The position numbers and the translations under genes were made by a program. From contig CALLPQ010000022.1 in the NCBI GenBank assembly GCA_938015425.1, positions 1-57,411 on the forward strand: a DNA stretch of 57,411 bases. Direction: 5' to 3'. A model generated the notes under the pieces. It saw nothing but the letters and a program-made list of their open reading frames with translations. It was not told the origin of the DNA and made no database searches. Positions 17,009 through 26,740 of the stretch are shown here, one piece after another. The DNA comes from an uncultured Parvularculaceae bacterium. GTDB lineage: Bacteria > Pseudomonadota > Alphaproteobacteria > Caulobacterales > Parvularculaceae. Every line of letters starts with the position of its first letter. Position 1 is the first letter of the stretch.

Positions 17009-20000
17009 ATGCCCAAACGTAGTGACATTTCTTCTATTCTCATTATCGGCGCAGGCCCTATCGTGATTGGCCAAGCCTGTGAGTTTGACTATTCAGGTGT
17101 TCAGGCCGTCAAAGCCTTAAAAGAAGAAGGCTACCGCGTAATATTGGTGAACTCCAACCCGGCCACGATTATGACCGACCCCGAATTGGCGGATGCAACC
17201 TATATTGAACCGATTTTACCGGAATATGTAGAAAAGATAATTGCGAAAGAACGCCCAGACGCTGTGCTTCCCACCATGGGGGGGCAGACCGCACTAAACT
17301 GCGCACTTGATCTGGAAAAAGCCGGAGTTTTTGAAAAATATAATGTGGAGATGATCGGCGCTAAGGCCGATGTCATCGAAAAAGCCGAAGACCGGGAAAA
17401 ATTCCGGGCAGCTATGGACGCCATAGGTCTGGAAAATCCCCGTGCCACCATCGCTTCATCCCCCGCTATTAAAAATGAAGAAGGTCAGGTGATTGGATAT
17501 GATCGGGCAACAGGCATCGCCGATGCTATAAAGTCTATCGACGATATTGGATTACCTGCGATCATCCGCCCTGCCTTCACCCTTGGGGGCACTGGCGGTG
17601 GCGTTGCCTATAATCGGGAAGAATTTGAGCAGATTATCCGCTCCGGTATAGAAGCCTCACCGGTTGGACAAGTTTTGATTGATGAAAGCTTATTAGGCTG
17701 GAAAGAATTCGAGATGGAAGTGGTTCGCGATAAAGCGGACAATTGCATTATCATCTGTTCAATTGAGAATGTTGACCCCATGGGGGTCCATACGGGCGAT
17801 TCCATCACTGTTGCCCCAGCCCTCACCTTGACCGATAAAGAATATCAAATCATGCGCACGGCCTCCATCGCTGTGTTGCGCGAGATTGGCGTAGAAACCG
17901 GCGGCTCTAATGTTCAGTTCGCGGTTAACCCGGAAGATGGACGGCTGGTCGTCATCGAGATGAACCCACGGGTTTCCCGCTCGTCGGCCTTGGCCTCAAA
18001 AGCCACAGGTTTTCCTATTGCGCGCATCGCCGCCAAACTCGCCGTTGGTTACACCCTTGACGAGTTGGAAAACGATATCACCAAGGCGACCCCCGCCGCA
18101 TTTGAACCCAGCATTGACTATGTGGTAACAAAAATCCCGCGGTTTGCTTTTGAAAAATTCCCGGGGGCAGAAAACACCCTTACGACCGCTATGAAATCCG
18201 TGGGTGAAGCCATGGCCATCGGCCGCACTTTTGCGGAAAGCCTGCAAAAAGCATTACGATCATTGGAAACCGATTTGTCCGGCCTCGACCCCATTGACAT
18301 AAAAGGTCTTGGCCATGGGGATGATACAAACGCTTTTCGGGCGGCTCTTGCGGCCACCACGCCTGACCGTTTGCGTGTGACAGCGCAAGCCTTCCGTCAT
18401 GACCTCCCCATCGAACAAGTGCAGGCCATCACCGCCTATGACCCCTGGTTTCTGGAACAAATTCAATCCATCGTTGAAATGGAAAAACAATTGCAGCGTG
18501 ATGGTCTTCCCGAAGATCCGGAATTATTACGCGACGTTAAAGCTATGGGTTTTTCAGATGAACGCCTTGGCCAATTAGTAGACGCCACCCAGCAAGAAAT
18601 TCGCACATTTCGAAAAGACCGTGGCATTAGACCCGTGTTTAAAAGGATTGATACGTGTGCTGCTGAATTTAGAGCCATCACACCCTATATGTATTCAACC
18701 TATGAAACGCCTATAGAAGGATTAGAAACATGCGAGGCCGCACCATCAACCCGTAACAAGGTTATTATTCTTGGCGGCGGGCCAAACCGTATTGGCCAAG
18801 GTATTGAATTTGATTATTGCTGTTGTCACGCAGCCTTTGCCCTGAACGATATAGACATTGAGTCAATTATGGTCAATTGCAACCCTGAAACGGTTTCAAC
18901 AGATTATGACACATCAGACAGATTATATTTCGAGCCGCTAAGCGAAGAGAATGTCCTTGATATCATCACCCGAGAGCAAGATAGTGGTGAGCTCTTAGGG
19001 GTTATTGTGCAATATGGGGGGCAAACCCCGCTTAAGCTTGCAAGGGCTATAGAAGCAAACGGGGTTAGTCTTCTTGGCACTCCATTTGACGCAATCGACC
19101 TTGCTGAAGATCGCGAAAGGTTTCAAAAGCTCATCGAAAAAATTGGCCTTTTGCAGCCAAATAATGCAACTGCGATGACACGCGACACTGTATTAGAGGT
19201 TGCAAAAAGTGTTGGTTACCCATTGGTTACACGCCCCTCTTATGTTTTAGGTGGGCGCGCGATGGAAATTGTTCATCACGAAGATGGGTTAAAACATTAC
19301 CTTGAAACTACGAATATTGAAATTAGTCCGCAAGCACCCTTATTACTTGATCAATATTTACAAAATGCTGTTGAAGTGGATGTGGATGCGATTTGCGATG
19401 GAGATGAAGTCTTTATTGCCGGCGTTATGGAACATATCGAAGAAGCGGGTATTCATTCCGGTGATAGTGCCTGCTCCCTACCCCCTTATACATTAAGCGA
19501 AAAAATAATTACCCAGTTAGAAACCCAAACCCGAAAATTGGGTATGGCTCTTGGGGTGGTTGGCTTGATGAATGTGCAATATGCCATTCAAGGAGAGACA
19601 ATCTATATTTTAGAAGTTAATCCGCGTGCGTCCCGTACGGTGCCTTTTGTCGCAAAAACAACGGGTATATCCGTTGCGAATTTAGCCGCTAAGGTCATGG
19701 CGGGTCGTAAACTAAAAGAGCTAGGTCTTCATGATCGTGCCCCGTCATTGCCCCATACAGCTGTGAAAGAAGTGGTTTTTCCCTTTGCCCGCTTTGCCGG
19801 CGTCGATACGGTTTTAGGACCGGAGATGCGTTCCACAGGTGAGGTTATGGGGATCGATGCAAACTTTGCCAAGGCCCGGGCCAAAAGCCTTTTGGGGGCT
19901 GGCGGCATTGTACCAACCAGCGGATGTGTTTTCATTTCTCTTAAAGACGATGACAAAGCCGGCATGTTAGAGACGGCACGGACTTTAACGGATATGGGGT

Positions 20001-20314
20001 TTTCGATCATCGCGACGAGTGGCACCGCTGATTTCTTTACAAGTCACAATGTAAAAGTTGGACGTGTTAACAAAGTACTTGAAGGACGCCCCCACATTGT
20101 GGACGCGTTAAAGAACGGCGAAATTCAAATCGTTTTCAATACAACTGAAGGGGCACAATCGATGAAGGATTCTCGCTCGATCCGCACCACAGCCCTAAAC
20201 CAGAAAATTCCATGCATTACCACAGCGGCCGGTGCAAAAGCGGCAGTTCAAGCTATACAGGTTATGTGCCACGACCAATTAGAGGTTGCAGCGCTCCAAA
20301 GCTATTTTCGTTAA
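17009..20314 (+). CDS. carB: Carbamoyl-phosphate synthase large subunit
   Basis: Synthesises carbamoyl phosphate for arginine and pyrimidines. 1101 residues from the ATG at 17009 ([10 protein letters not shown] is the usual opening; a TTG 15 bp upstream is only a frame extension). Two ATP-grasp halves are visible, each opening with a Rossmann motif ([19 protein letters not shown]; then [17 protein letters not shown]) and containing RPSYVLGG-type loops, followed by a C-terminal MGS-like allosteric domain ([11 protein letters not shown]). carA is not adjacent. REP-like palindromes lie directly downstream. Confidence 0.97.
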   Translation: MPKRSDISSILIIGAGPIVIGQACEFDYSGVQAVKALKEEGYRVILVNSNPATIMTDPELADATYIEPILPEYVEKIIAKERPDAVLPTMGGQTALNCALDLEKAGVFEKYNVEMIGAKADVIEKAEDREKFRAAMDAIGLENPRATIASSPAIKNEEGQVIGYDRATGIADAIKSIDDIGLPAIIRPAFTLGGTGGGVAYNREEFEQIIRSGIEASPVGQVLIDESLLGWKEFEMEVVRDKADNCIIICSIENVDPMGVHTGDSITVAPALTLTDKEYQIMRTASIAVLREIGVETGGSNVQFAVNPEDGRLVVIEMNPRVSRSSALASKATGFPIARIAAKLAVGYTLDELENDITKATPAAFEPSIDYVVTKIPRFAFEKFPGAENTLTTAMKSVGEAMAIGRTFAESLQKALRSLETDLSGLDPIDIKGLGHGDDTNAFRAALAATTPDRLRVTAQAFRHDLPIEQVQAITAYDPWFLEQIQSIVEMEKQLQRDGLPEDPELLRDVKAMGFSDERLGQLVDATQQEIRTFRKDRGIRPVFKRIDTCAAEFRAITPYMYSTYETPIEGLETCEAAPSTRNKVIILGGGPNRIGQGIEFDYCCCHAAFALNDIDIESIMVNCNPETVSTDYDTSDRLYFEPLSEENVLDIITREQDSGELLGVIVQYGGQTPLKLARAIEANGVSLLGTPFDAIDLAEDRERFQKLIEKIGLLQPNNATAMTRDTVLEVAKSVGYPLVTRPSYVLGGRAMEIVHHEDGLKHYLETTNIEISPQAPLLLDQYLQNAVEVDVDAICDGDEVFIAGVMEHIEEAGIHSGDSACSLPPYTLSEKIITQLETQTRKLGMALGVVGLMNVQYAIQGETIYILEVNPRASRTVPFVAKTTGISVANLAAKVMAGRKLKELGLHDRAPSLPHTAVKEVVFPFARFAGVDTVLGPEMRSTGEVMGIDANFAKARAKSLLGAGGIVPTSGCVFISLKDDDKAGMLETARTLTDMGFSIIATSGTADFFTSHNVKVGRVNKVLEGRPHIVDALKNGEIQIVFNTTEGAQSMKDSRSIRTTALNQKIPCITTAAGAKAAVQAIQVMCHDQLEVAALQSYFR

Positions 20315-20377
20315 ACTGTGCTTTATGAATACGAGATCGTTATAGTGATATTTTAATATCTGTTGGTTTGGCGGATT

Positions 20378-20419
20378 ACCACAATGGACCCCCACCTACG
20401 CGGGGGTGACGGAGTTTAC
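20378..20419. repeat. REP-like palindromic unit, copy 1
   Basis: A 42-bp unit containing ACCCCCAC-CTAC-GCGGGGGT, near-perfect hairpin with one mismatch. It matches the unit at 20549-20590 at almost every position. Confidence 0.9.
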
Positions 20420-20430
20420 GCGATAGCCCT

Positions 20431-20470
20431 CCAACTTGTCATTCCCGCGCAAGCGGGAATCCATAATGAG
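20431..20470. repeat. REP-like palindromic unit, variant
   Basis: Contains the perfect hairpin ATTCCCGC-GCAA-GCGGGAAT (20441-20460) flanked by GTC and CCA. This TCATTCCCGCG...CGGGAATCCA pattern is a common proteobacterial intergenic palindrome, also seen at Neisseria repeats. Confidence 0.9.
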
Positions 20471-20548
20471 ATTTGATATCTGATCCACTGACTGATTATA
20501 CCCCCTTAACCAGTTTTCCGTTTTGAAAAATACTGGGTTTTAGCAATA

Positions 20549-20590
20549 ACCACAATGGACCCCCGCCTTCGCGGGGGTGACGGAATTTAC
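20549..20590. repeat. REP-like palindromic unit, copy 2
   Basis: 42-bp unit in the same orientation as copy 1, with a perfect 8-bp hairpin ACCCCCGC-CTTC-GCGGGGGT and the same flanks (ACCACAATGG before, GACGGAATTTAC after). Confidence 0.9.
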
Positions 20591-20630
20591 CGGACTAAAG
20601 GACAGGCAAAATTAGATAATTAAAAACGAT

Positions 20631-21521
20631 CTACAACGTGCCATTAATTAATTTCATAACACCAGAAAAGTCCAAACCGTCCTTACCCGCACTTTCCATC
20701 AAGGCATATAATGCCTCGGCTTGGGCACCAAGAGGAGTCGCCGCTTTTGCACTATGAGCCGCTTCTTGGGCAAGTCGCATATCTTTCAACATCATACCCG
20801 CAGCAAAGCCCGGCGCATAATCGCGATTTGACGGCGCCGTTTCCACAGGCCCCGGCGCAGGGCAATAACTTGTCATTGACCAAGACTGCCCAGAAGCTGT
20901 TGAGGATATATCGTAAAAAGTTTGCGCGTCCAGACCCAGTTTTTCTGCAAGATTAAAGGCCTCGCAAGTGGCGATCATAGAAATACCAAGCAACATATTA
21001 TTGGCAATTTTAGCCACTTGTCCATTACCACTATCGCCAGCATGAAAAATATTTTTGCCCATCGCTTCCAATACAGGTTTAGCCTTATCAAAGGCCGCAC
21101 CTTCACCGCCAACCATGAAGGTTAAGGTGCTCCCTTGCGCCGCCCCGACACCGCCAGAAACAGGCGCATCCACCATCGAAAACCCTTTAGCCGCGGCATC
21201 CCCGGCAACTTTACGGGCGCTATCAACATCAATAGTCGAGCTATCAATCAATAAGGCACCAGATTTCGCATGGTTAAAAATACCATACTCATCACCATAA
21301 ACAGACCTCACATGGGGGCCAGCAGGCAGCATGGTCACAACGATCTGCGCATCCTCCACCGTATCCGCAATGGTTTTACCGCGCTTACACCCCGCTTCAA
21401 CCGCACGGTCAATCGCGCCAATAGATAGATCAGTAGCTGTCACATCAAATCCGGCTTTACTAAGATTTGCCGCCATAGGGCCACCCATATTTCCAAGCCC
21501 GATAAAACCAATTTTTGTCAT
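20631..21521 (-). CDS. mmsB: 3-hydroxyisobutyrate dehydrogenase
   Basis: 296-residue beta-hydroxyacid dehydrogenase, NAD-dependent, oxidising 3-hydroxyisobutyrate to methylmalonate semialdehyde in valine breakdown. It opens with the Rossmann motif IGFIGLGNMGGPMA, has the substrate loop DAPVSGGVGAAQGSTLT near 118-134, and the catalytic Lys in NGQVAKIANNML. No other valine catabolic genes are adjacent, but valine breakdown yields propionyl-CoA, which the prp cluster at 29-34 kb would consume. A related hydroxyacid such as tartronate semialdehyde cannot be fully excluded. Confidence 0.9.
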   Translation of the reverse strand: MTKIGFIGLGNMGGPMAANLSKAGFDVTATDLSIGAIDRAVEAGCKRGKTIADTVEDAQIVVTMLPAGPHVRSVYGDEYGIFNHAKSGALLIDSSTIDVDSARKVAGDAAAKGFSMVDAPVSGGVGAAQGSTLTFMVGGEGAAFDKAKPVLEAMGKNIFHAGDSGNGQVAKIANNMLLGISMIATCEAFNLAEKLGLDAQTFYDISSTASGQSWSMTSYCPAPGPVETAPSNRDYAPGFAAGMMLKDMRLAQEAAHSAKAATPLGAQAEALYALMESAGKDGLDFSGVMKLINGTL

Positions 21522-21556
21522 GAATGACCTCCAAAAGCATTGACCTGCGTCAATTG

Positions 21557-22042
21557 TTAAGATGAATTAGATCCATATAAATCATGGGCCCGCGCGATAA
21601 AAGCGTCCCACATTATCGTAAAAATTTTTTCAAAAACCGTATTACTAACCGTCTGCATAAAGATTGATTTAAATTCATAATCAACCTCGAACTCTATTTT
21701 CGAGCTTGCATTATTACCCTGCTGTTGTATCCGTGTTTCATCATTATCAGTAAATTGCCACAAACTATCGAGCTTTTTGACCGGGCCCTCAATATGATGA
21801 ATAGCAATATCGTAAGTCTCTTCGTTCAATACCACACGACATTTAAACTTCTCCCGGAATACTTTATATTGGACAAGCATTTCGGCAAGAAGAACGCGTT
21901 GGTGGCCATCCCGATCTTCTTTTAAGATGCGCAGCCCTTTGCAATAGGGTACAAATTCCGGATAACGCTTAATGTCAGCAACAAGATCAAACATTTGCCT
22001 GGCATTAAAAGGCAGATCATCAATTTGACGCCGCGTCATCAT
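21557..22042 (-). CDS. ratA: RatA/Coq10-type START-domain protein
   Basis: 161-residue START/polyketide-cyclase fold protein, with the family opening DLPFNARQMFDLVADIKRYP followed by EFVPYCKG. Homologues include Coq10, which binds ubiquinone and supports respiration, and E. coli RatA/PasT, reported as a ribosome anti-association factor. In alphaproteobacteria this gene usually sits close to lipA, as it does here (one gene in between). A ubiquinone chaperone role seems more likely than a toxin role, but sequence does not decide it. Confidence 0.85.
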   Translation of the reverse strand: MMTRRQIDDLPFNARQMFDLVADIKRYPEFVPYCKGLRILKEDRDGHQRVLLAEMLVQYKVFREKFKCRVVLNEETYDIAIHHIEGPVKKLDSLWQFTDNDETRIQQQGNNASSKIEFEVDYEFKSIFMQTVSNTVFEKIFTIMWDAFIARAHDLYGSNSS

Positions 22043-22108
22043 AGAGGCTTACTTTCATCTTGTCTTTCAAGCTAAATCGCTTTGGTGCAAATCCGTTAAT
22101 CACAACGA

Positions 22109-22801
22109 TTAGCAATTTGCACAAGCAATATTATCAAGATATCCATCAAAATGCGCTGAAAGTTTTTCAAGCCATTTGGTTACCCTAGGCGGGGTTGTGC
22201 AAATCTTTTCATGGGTGATTGAACGTTGCCACATTAAAGGAGACGCCGCCACATAATCTGAAAGGTCTGGTTGATCCCCACCAAGAAAATCACTTTTCTT
22301 TAATTCGGGCACCAGTAACTCAAGAGCCGCTTGAAATTTAACAGGCAATAAAGGGTCATCTGCCAGATCTTCTAATGTTTTACCAAACCGTTCCTCGCGG
22401 GTTTCCGTAAAATAGGCCGCTTCGTCTGCGGGTAAAGCTGTTGCCACACGATGAAACATTAACGGACCAAGAGCCGGAAACAAAGCCTCGCCAAGCCATG
22501 ATTGATAACGGTCAACCCGTTTTTGCTCTTCCACGCCATCAATCAGTGGTTTTTCTGGAAACTTCTTTTCCAGATAGCTTAATATTTTTGCACTATCACG
22601 CACCAATTCATCTCCATGCTTTAAGATAGGCAACTTGCCATAATCAGGATCTGGATAAGCAGATTTTGGCAGAAACCCCAGAGCGACCGTTTCAAATTCC
22701 AGCCCTTTATGAAGCAGGCCAAATTTTGCAAGCCAACAAAATGGGCTAAACCGCACATTCTTATCACGTGCAGCAAGATCGTAAAGCGTAATATCCGACA
22801 T
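22109..22801 (-). CDS. Glutathione S-transferase family protein
   Basis: 230-residue protein with an N-terminal thioredoxin-like GST domain (SPFCWLAKFGLLHKGL, then the cis-Pro region YGKLPILKHGDELVRDSAKI) and a helical C-terminal domain. The E-S/D-S glutathione motif appears as RDSAKIL. The substrate is unknown; the sequence does not fit maleylacetoacetate isomerase or a beta-type GST signature. It lies between the START gene and lipA on the same strand, with ~60-bp gaps, so loose cotranscription is possible. Confidence 0.85.
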   Translation of the reverse strand: MSDITLYDLAARDKNVRFSPFCWLAKFGLLHKGLEFETVALGFLPKSAYPDPDYGKLPILKHGDELVRDSAKILSYLEKKFPEKPLIDGVEEQKRVDRYQSWLGEALFPALGPLMFHRVATALPADEAAYFTETREERFGKTLEDLADDPLLPVKFQAALELLVPELKKSDFLGGDQPDLSDYVAASPLMWQRSITHEKICTTPPRVTKWLEKLSAHFDGYLDNIACANC

Positions 22802-22856
22802 CTATTTTATCCTTTATCATCCGTAGAGAAATCTATTTTTGAATTTGCATTTAAAA

Positions 22857-23804
22857 TTATAGTTTCGCGCGTGCCGCCTGTAATTTCGTAAAATCCTCAC
22901 CAGCATGATGGGAAGAGCGCGTCAAAGGACTTGCGGAAACCATTAAAAACCCTTTTGCTTTCGCCAACACTTCATAAGATGCAAACTCGTCAGGGGTTAC
23001 AAAACGATCAATCGCTGCGTGTTTCCTTGTGGGCTGTAGATATTGCCCAATGGTGATAAAGTCGATCCCCGCCGACCGCATATCATCCATCACCTGCATA
23101 ATCTCTTCACGCGTTTCGCCCAACCCCACCATTAATCCGGATTTCGTAAACATAGACGGATCACGTTCTTTCACACGCTCCAGCAATCGCAAAGAGTGAT
23201 AATAACGTGCCCCCGGCCTTATGGATAAATAAAGCCTTGGGACAGTTTCCAGATTATGGTTAAAAACATCTGGTTTCGCATCAATAACAATTTCAGCCGC
23301 CCCCTCTTTTCGCAAGAAATCCGGCGTTAAAATCTCAATGGTTGTTGCTGGGTTACGGTCGCGGATGGTGGTGACCACATTGGCGAAATGTTCTCCGCCT
23401 CCATCAATCAAATCATCACGATCAACCGAGGTAATAACAACATGTTTAAGCCCCATCTCGAAAACCGCATCAGCAACATTTTTGGGTTCATCAGGGTCGA
23501 GGGCAGCGGGCTTTCCGGTTTTTACATTACAAAACGAACACGCTCTCGTGCACGTATCCCCCATAATCATCATGGTTGCATGTTTTTTTGACCAGCATTC
23601 CCCGATATTCGGGCACGCTGCTTCTTCACATACAGTGGTCAGGTTTTTACTACGGACAATCGCTCTGGTATCCGTAAAACCACGCGAGACTGGGGCTTTC
23701 ACCCTTATCCAGTCGGGTTTGCGTAAAACGGGACTATCTGGACGTTTTTGTTTTTCGGGGTGGCGCACAGCGGCATCCACAGTTTTATTTATGAGTGTGA
23801 CCAT
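22857..23804 (-). CDS. lipA: Lipoyl synthase
   Basis: Radical SAM enzyme that inserts two sulfur atoms into protein-bound octanoate to make lipoate. 315 residues with both iron-sulfur sites: the auxiliary cluster motif [12 protein letters not shown] and the radical SAM motif CTRACSFC. The C-terminal RSSHHAGE serine motif, which ligates the auxiliary cluster, is present. It supplies the cofactor used by complexes that share LpdA (9.5-10.9 kb). Confidence 0.97.
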   Translation of the reverse strand: MVTLINKTVDAAVRHPEKQKRPDSPVLRKPDWIRVKAPVSRGFTDTRAIVRSKNLTTVCEEAACPNIGECWSKKHATMMIMGDTCTRACSFCNVKTGKPAALDPDEPKNVADAVFEMGLKHVVITSVDRDDLIDGGGEHFANVVTTIRDRNPATTIEILTPDFLRKEGAAEIVIDAKPDVFNHNLETVPRLYLSIRPGARYYHSLRLLERVKERDPSMFTKSGLMVGLGETREEIMQVMDDMRSAGIDFITIGQYLQPTRKHAAIDRFVTPDEFASYEVLAKAKGFLMVSASPLTRSSHHAGEDFTKLQAARAKL

Positions 23805-23869
23805 GGGGCTTCATTAGCAGCCTGATGGGGGTTTTTGAAGGGCTCACAAAATAAATTGATCGAAAAATA

Positions 23870-25561
23870 TCAAATTTCTGGCGGTAAAAGACGTTGTGCT
23901 CGCCATTGTTCAACAATTCGCTCAATAAAACGACCATCATCAATTTCAACGGACCAACCATCAGTAAAGCTAGCCGTCAAACTACGGGGAATATCGGTCT
24001 TGCGAAGCGCGTCAAACCGGATGCTGGTTGGAAGGGGCACCCCCTCACCCACAGCAATAGCCTCACCGGTTCGCAGGGAAGGTAGTGACGCCAGTAAGCT
24101 GGTCGATGCATCAGGCACCACAGCCCGTAAAGCATCCTGATCTGAATTATTAGCAAGACGCATCGCAAAAACCGTATTGCATTGTGACAAAATGGCCGGA
24201 TCAAGCTCCGTTGGTCTTTGTGAAACAACCCATAAGGAAACGCCAGTTTTTCGACCTTCTTTCGCGATGCGGGCTAAGGCCATGCGAGTGGGGGCAAAGC
24301 CATAATTGTGATTGGCGGGGGCAAACCGGTGTGCATCCTCGCAAACGATCGCAATAGGAGACGCCCCGTTACTCCAAAGACCAAAATCAAAAGCCAAGCG
24401 CGAGACCACAGACACCACAACTTGCGCAACTTCGGTGGGCAAACTCCCCAACTCTATAATGCTAATGGGTTTATTATCAATCGGTATACGAAATAGTTTA
24501 GACAAAATATCAACCATATTGTCTTGTACTGTTAAAGTACCAAACATAAAACTATAGCGCGCATCTTGGCTAACCGTGAAAAGCCGGTTACGCAGCTTTT
24601 TATAAGGACTCATATTCTCAGTATTATTTAAACTGCCCAAGCCTTTATCCAACAATGCCAGAATTTCAGATATTCTATAGGGAACCGGCGTATCAACCGT
24701 AACGTTTGAGGTTTCAAAAGCTCTTTGATCCCCTGTTGTGCGCAAGACGCTTGCAGATGAAGAATATCCTACACGTTTGACGATAGGTATCATTTCCCGC
24801 AATATTTCAATTTCAGTCTCTACCCCGTGACGATCAGGGTATAAAACCTCAATCAATTCATCGAATGTCAACAGCCAATAAGGAAGGGTGAATGTCGCCG
24901 GATCAAAAACAACCGCCTTATCTCCAAAGCTTGATGCATATTCATTATGCGTATCAAGAATAACAATATGGGCTTTTTGATACCGGTCTGTCACCGCCTG
25001 TAACATCAAAGAAACGGCGCATGATTTACCTGCGCCCGTTGTGCCAAGAATTGCGGTGTGGCGTGAAAATAATTCGTTCACGTTCACGGTGGCGGGAATA
25101 GACGAGTCCTGCTTGACAACACCAACCCGAACACTCGCCGAATGGCTAGAGGCAAATAACGCACTTAACTCCGTTCGGGCCGCGATAAAAACCTGATCCC
25201 CAAGAGTTGGATAATGGGATACCCCGCGCTGGAACCGTGCAGGAGAGGTTGATGACGGTTTGACAAATTCACCGATCATTTCCAACTCCATGACTTTCAC
25301 ATCATTTGCACCATCATCAAGAGACGGCGCAGGAATACTCATCCCTGCTATCAATGCTAAAACCACAACCGCGCCCGTATCAACGCTAACGATTGCCCCC
25401 AATTGTAATCTTTCACGATCACCTTGATGGGTCTCATTATAAATACGCACCAATGCATGTGAACCCGTGATCGAGACGACTTCGCCGATACTGACCTCAT
25501 CACTCGATAAAGTGTTTTTATTAATTGAAGTTATATTTTGTTTTAAGGATGATTGAGACAT
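23870..25561 (-). CDS. HerA-like ATPase (HAS-barrel plus DUF87)
   Basis: 563-residue ATPase of the HerA/FtsK-like superfamily. An N-terminal HAS-barrel (about 20-95; IGEVVSITGSHALVRI) precedes a Walker A GTTGAGKS at 173-180 and a Walker B-like AIVCEDAHRF near 400, then a VSQRP motif. HerA proteins form hexameric DNA translocases, usually beside the nuclease NurA. No nurA is near; instead a histidine kinase gene lies 11 bp upstream on the same strand, so the two form an operon. Its task is unknown: DNA end processing, or a signalling-controlled translocase. Confidence 0.88.
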   Translation of the reverse strand: MSQSSLKQNITSINKNTLSSDEVSIGEVVSITGSHALVRIYNETHQGDRERLQLGAIVSVDTGAVVVLALIAGMSIPAPSLDDGANDVKVMELEMIGEFVKPSSTSPARFQRGVSHYPTLGDQVFIAARTELSALFASSHSASVRVGVVKQDSSIPATVNVNELFSRHTAILGTTGAGKSCAVSLMLQAVTDRYQKAHIVILDTHNEYASSFGDKAVVFDPATFTLPYWLLTFDELIEVLYPDRHGVETEIEILREMIPIVKRVGYSSSASVLRTTGDQRAFETSNVTVDTPVPYRISEILALLDKGLGSLNNTENMSPYKKLRNRLFTVSQDARYSFMFGTLTVQDNMVDILSKLFRIPIDNKPISIIELGSLPTEVAQVVVSVVSRLAFDFGLWSNGASPIAIVCEDAHRFAPANHNYGFAPTRMALARIAKEGRKTGVSLWVVSQRPTELDPAILSQCNTVFAMRLANNSDQDALRAVVPDASTSLLASLPSLRTGEAIAVGEGVPLPTSIRFDALRKTDIPRSLTASFTDGWSVEIDDGRFIERIVEQWRAQRLLPPEI

Positions 25562-25572
25562 ATCTGCTCCCC

Positions 25573-26538
25573 CTATGCCGTTTTCGCTAAATTATTATTG
25601 GTCGGTTCTATTTCTAATGGTCGCTCTTTCAAACTTTCTTTTATATCTTCGTGTTGATTGACAAAATTCACAGCCGGTGGAAATCCGATCGTTGATAAAG
25701 TCCCTTTTCCCTTTTTGCTCTTTATGGTGAACACACCGCCTTGCATTTCGATAAATGTCTTGGCTAGAGCTATCCCTAAACCGGGTCCGGCAAAAGGTTT
25801 TTGCAACCCAGTTTCAATAACATTGAAACAATCCAGACTTTCCGTTATTTCTTCTTCACTAAAACCTACCCCATCATCGCGAATTTGAATTTGAACCCAA
25901 TCATTCTTATCAACAACAATGCGGGTTAAAATTTTACCGCCGCCTTCACATGACTTAATTGCAGTCTGCAGCAGATGATCCAAAGCTTGACCCAGTTTTT
26001 GCTGGTCCGTCCATATTTTCGGTACAGAAATATCCGGATCTTTATCTTTTTTGTTTGAGCCATTAACAATTGTTACGTCTGCACTTTTAGCTCTTGTTCG
26101 AATGCGCACCAAGGCTGCATCCAATATTGTATCCATATCTTCATCTGCATGCATTGGCATTTGCGAGCCTGTATCCAGAGCTGCAACTTCAAGAATAGTG
26201 TTAATATGGCCTAGCAACAGGTCAGCCGATTGCAGAATATATTCCGCATATGAATTTTTCTTTTTCTTATCAAGCTCGTATTCATCACCATTTAACAACA
26301 TACTGGCAAAACCAATGATCGCGTTAAGTGGGGTTCTTAACTCATGGTTCATATTTTCCAGAAAAGAAGAGCGTATTCTAATCGCTTCTTCTACTGCCAG
26401 ATTAGCCGCCTTCAGATTCCTTTGGGCTTGGGCGCGGGTAAGCGCATCAGACATATTGCCAAGATAACAATCAAGCTCAGACTTTGGCTGGCCATTCTTG
26501 TTTTCATCTGCTCTCGATATCGCGTTTAAAAGATACAT
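25573..26538 (-). CDS. Soluble orphan sensor histidine kinase with altered N-box
   Basis: 321 residues without membrane segments or a recognisable sensor domain. A short coiled-coil (30-60) leads to the H-box with H65 (NMNHELRTPLNAIIG), then an HATPase domain with G1 RDDGVGF (about 220-226) and G2 GPGLGIALAKTF. In the N-box the two usual asparagines are H188 and T192 (HLLQTAIKS instead of NLLSNAIKF). The second normally holds Mg-ATP, so kinase activity may be weak or absent. No response regulator is adjacent; the partner gene is the HerA-like ATPase 11 bp downstream. Confidence 0.88.
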   Translation of the reverse strand: MYLLNAISRADENKNGQPKSELDCYLGNMSDALTRAQAQRNLKAANLAVEEAIRIRSSFLENMNHELRTPLNAIIGFASMLLNGDEYELDKKKKNSYAEYILQSADLLLGHINTILEVAALDTGSQMPMHADEDMDTILDAALVRIRTRAKSADVTIVNGSNKKDKDPDISVPKIWTDQQKLGQALDHLLQTAIKSCEGGGKILTRIVVDKNDWVQIQIRDDGVGFSEEEITESLDCFNVIETGLQKPFAGPGLGIALAKTFIEMQGGVFTIKSKKGKGTLSTIGFPPAVNFVNQHEDIKESLKERPLEIEPTNNNLAKTA

Positions 26539-26740
26539 TTAATGATAACCCCATACTCAAAACTGCCTCAAATATTGGCTAATCGAAAAGCCAATTAGAT
26601 AAGCATAGAGTTTAAACACCTAATACGCCGTTAAGGGTTTTGGCATTTTGAGGGGGTGGTGGTAATAATTCGGTAGCAATATGGCAACACTCCTTCAATG
26701 GATCCCATATTGGCACACTGGTGTTTTATCCCCAAAAATA

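Larger units (their letters stand above)
20315..20630. other. Intergenic region with REP-like palindromes
   Basis: 316 bp between the convergent carB and mmsB genes, filled largely by three palindromic units (20378-20419, 20431-20470, 20549-20590). No gene is present. The hairpins could stop transcription or protect mRNA 3' ends in both directions. Confidence 0.8.

Noticed and set aside
20378-20590. CRISPR array
   Set aside because: Three palindromic units with unequal spacing and no uniform spacers or cas genes; they are REP-like hairpins.
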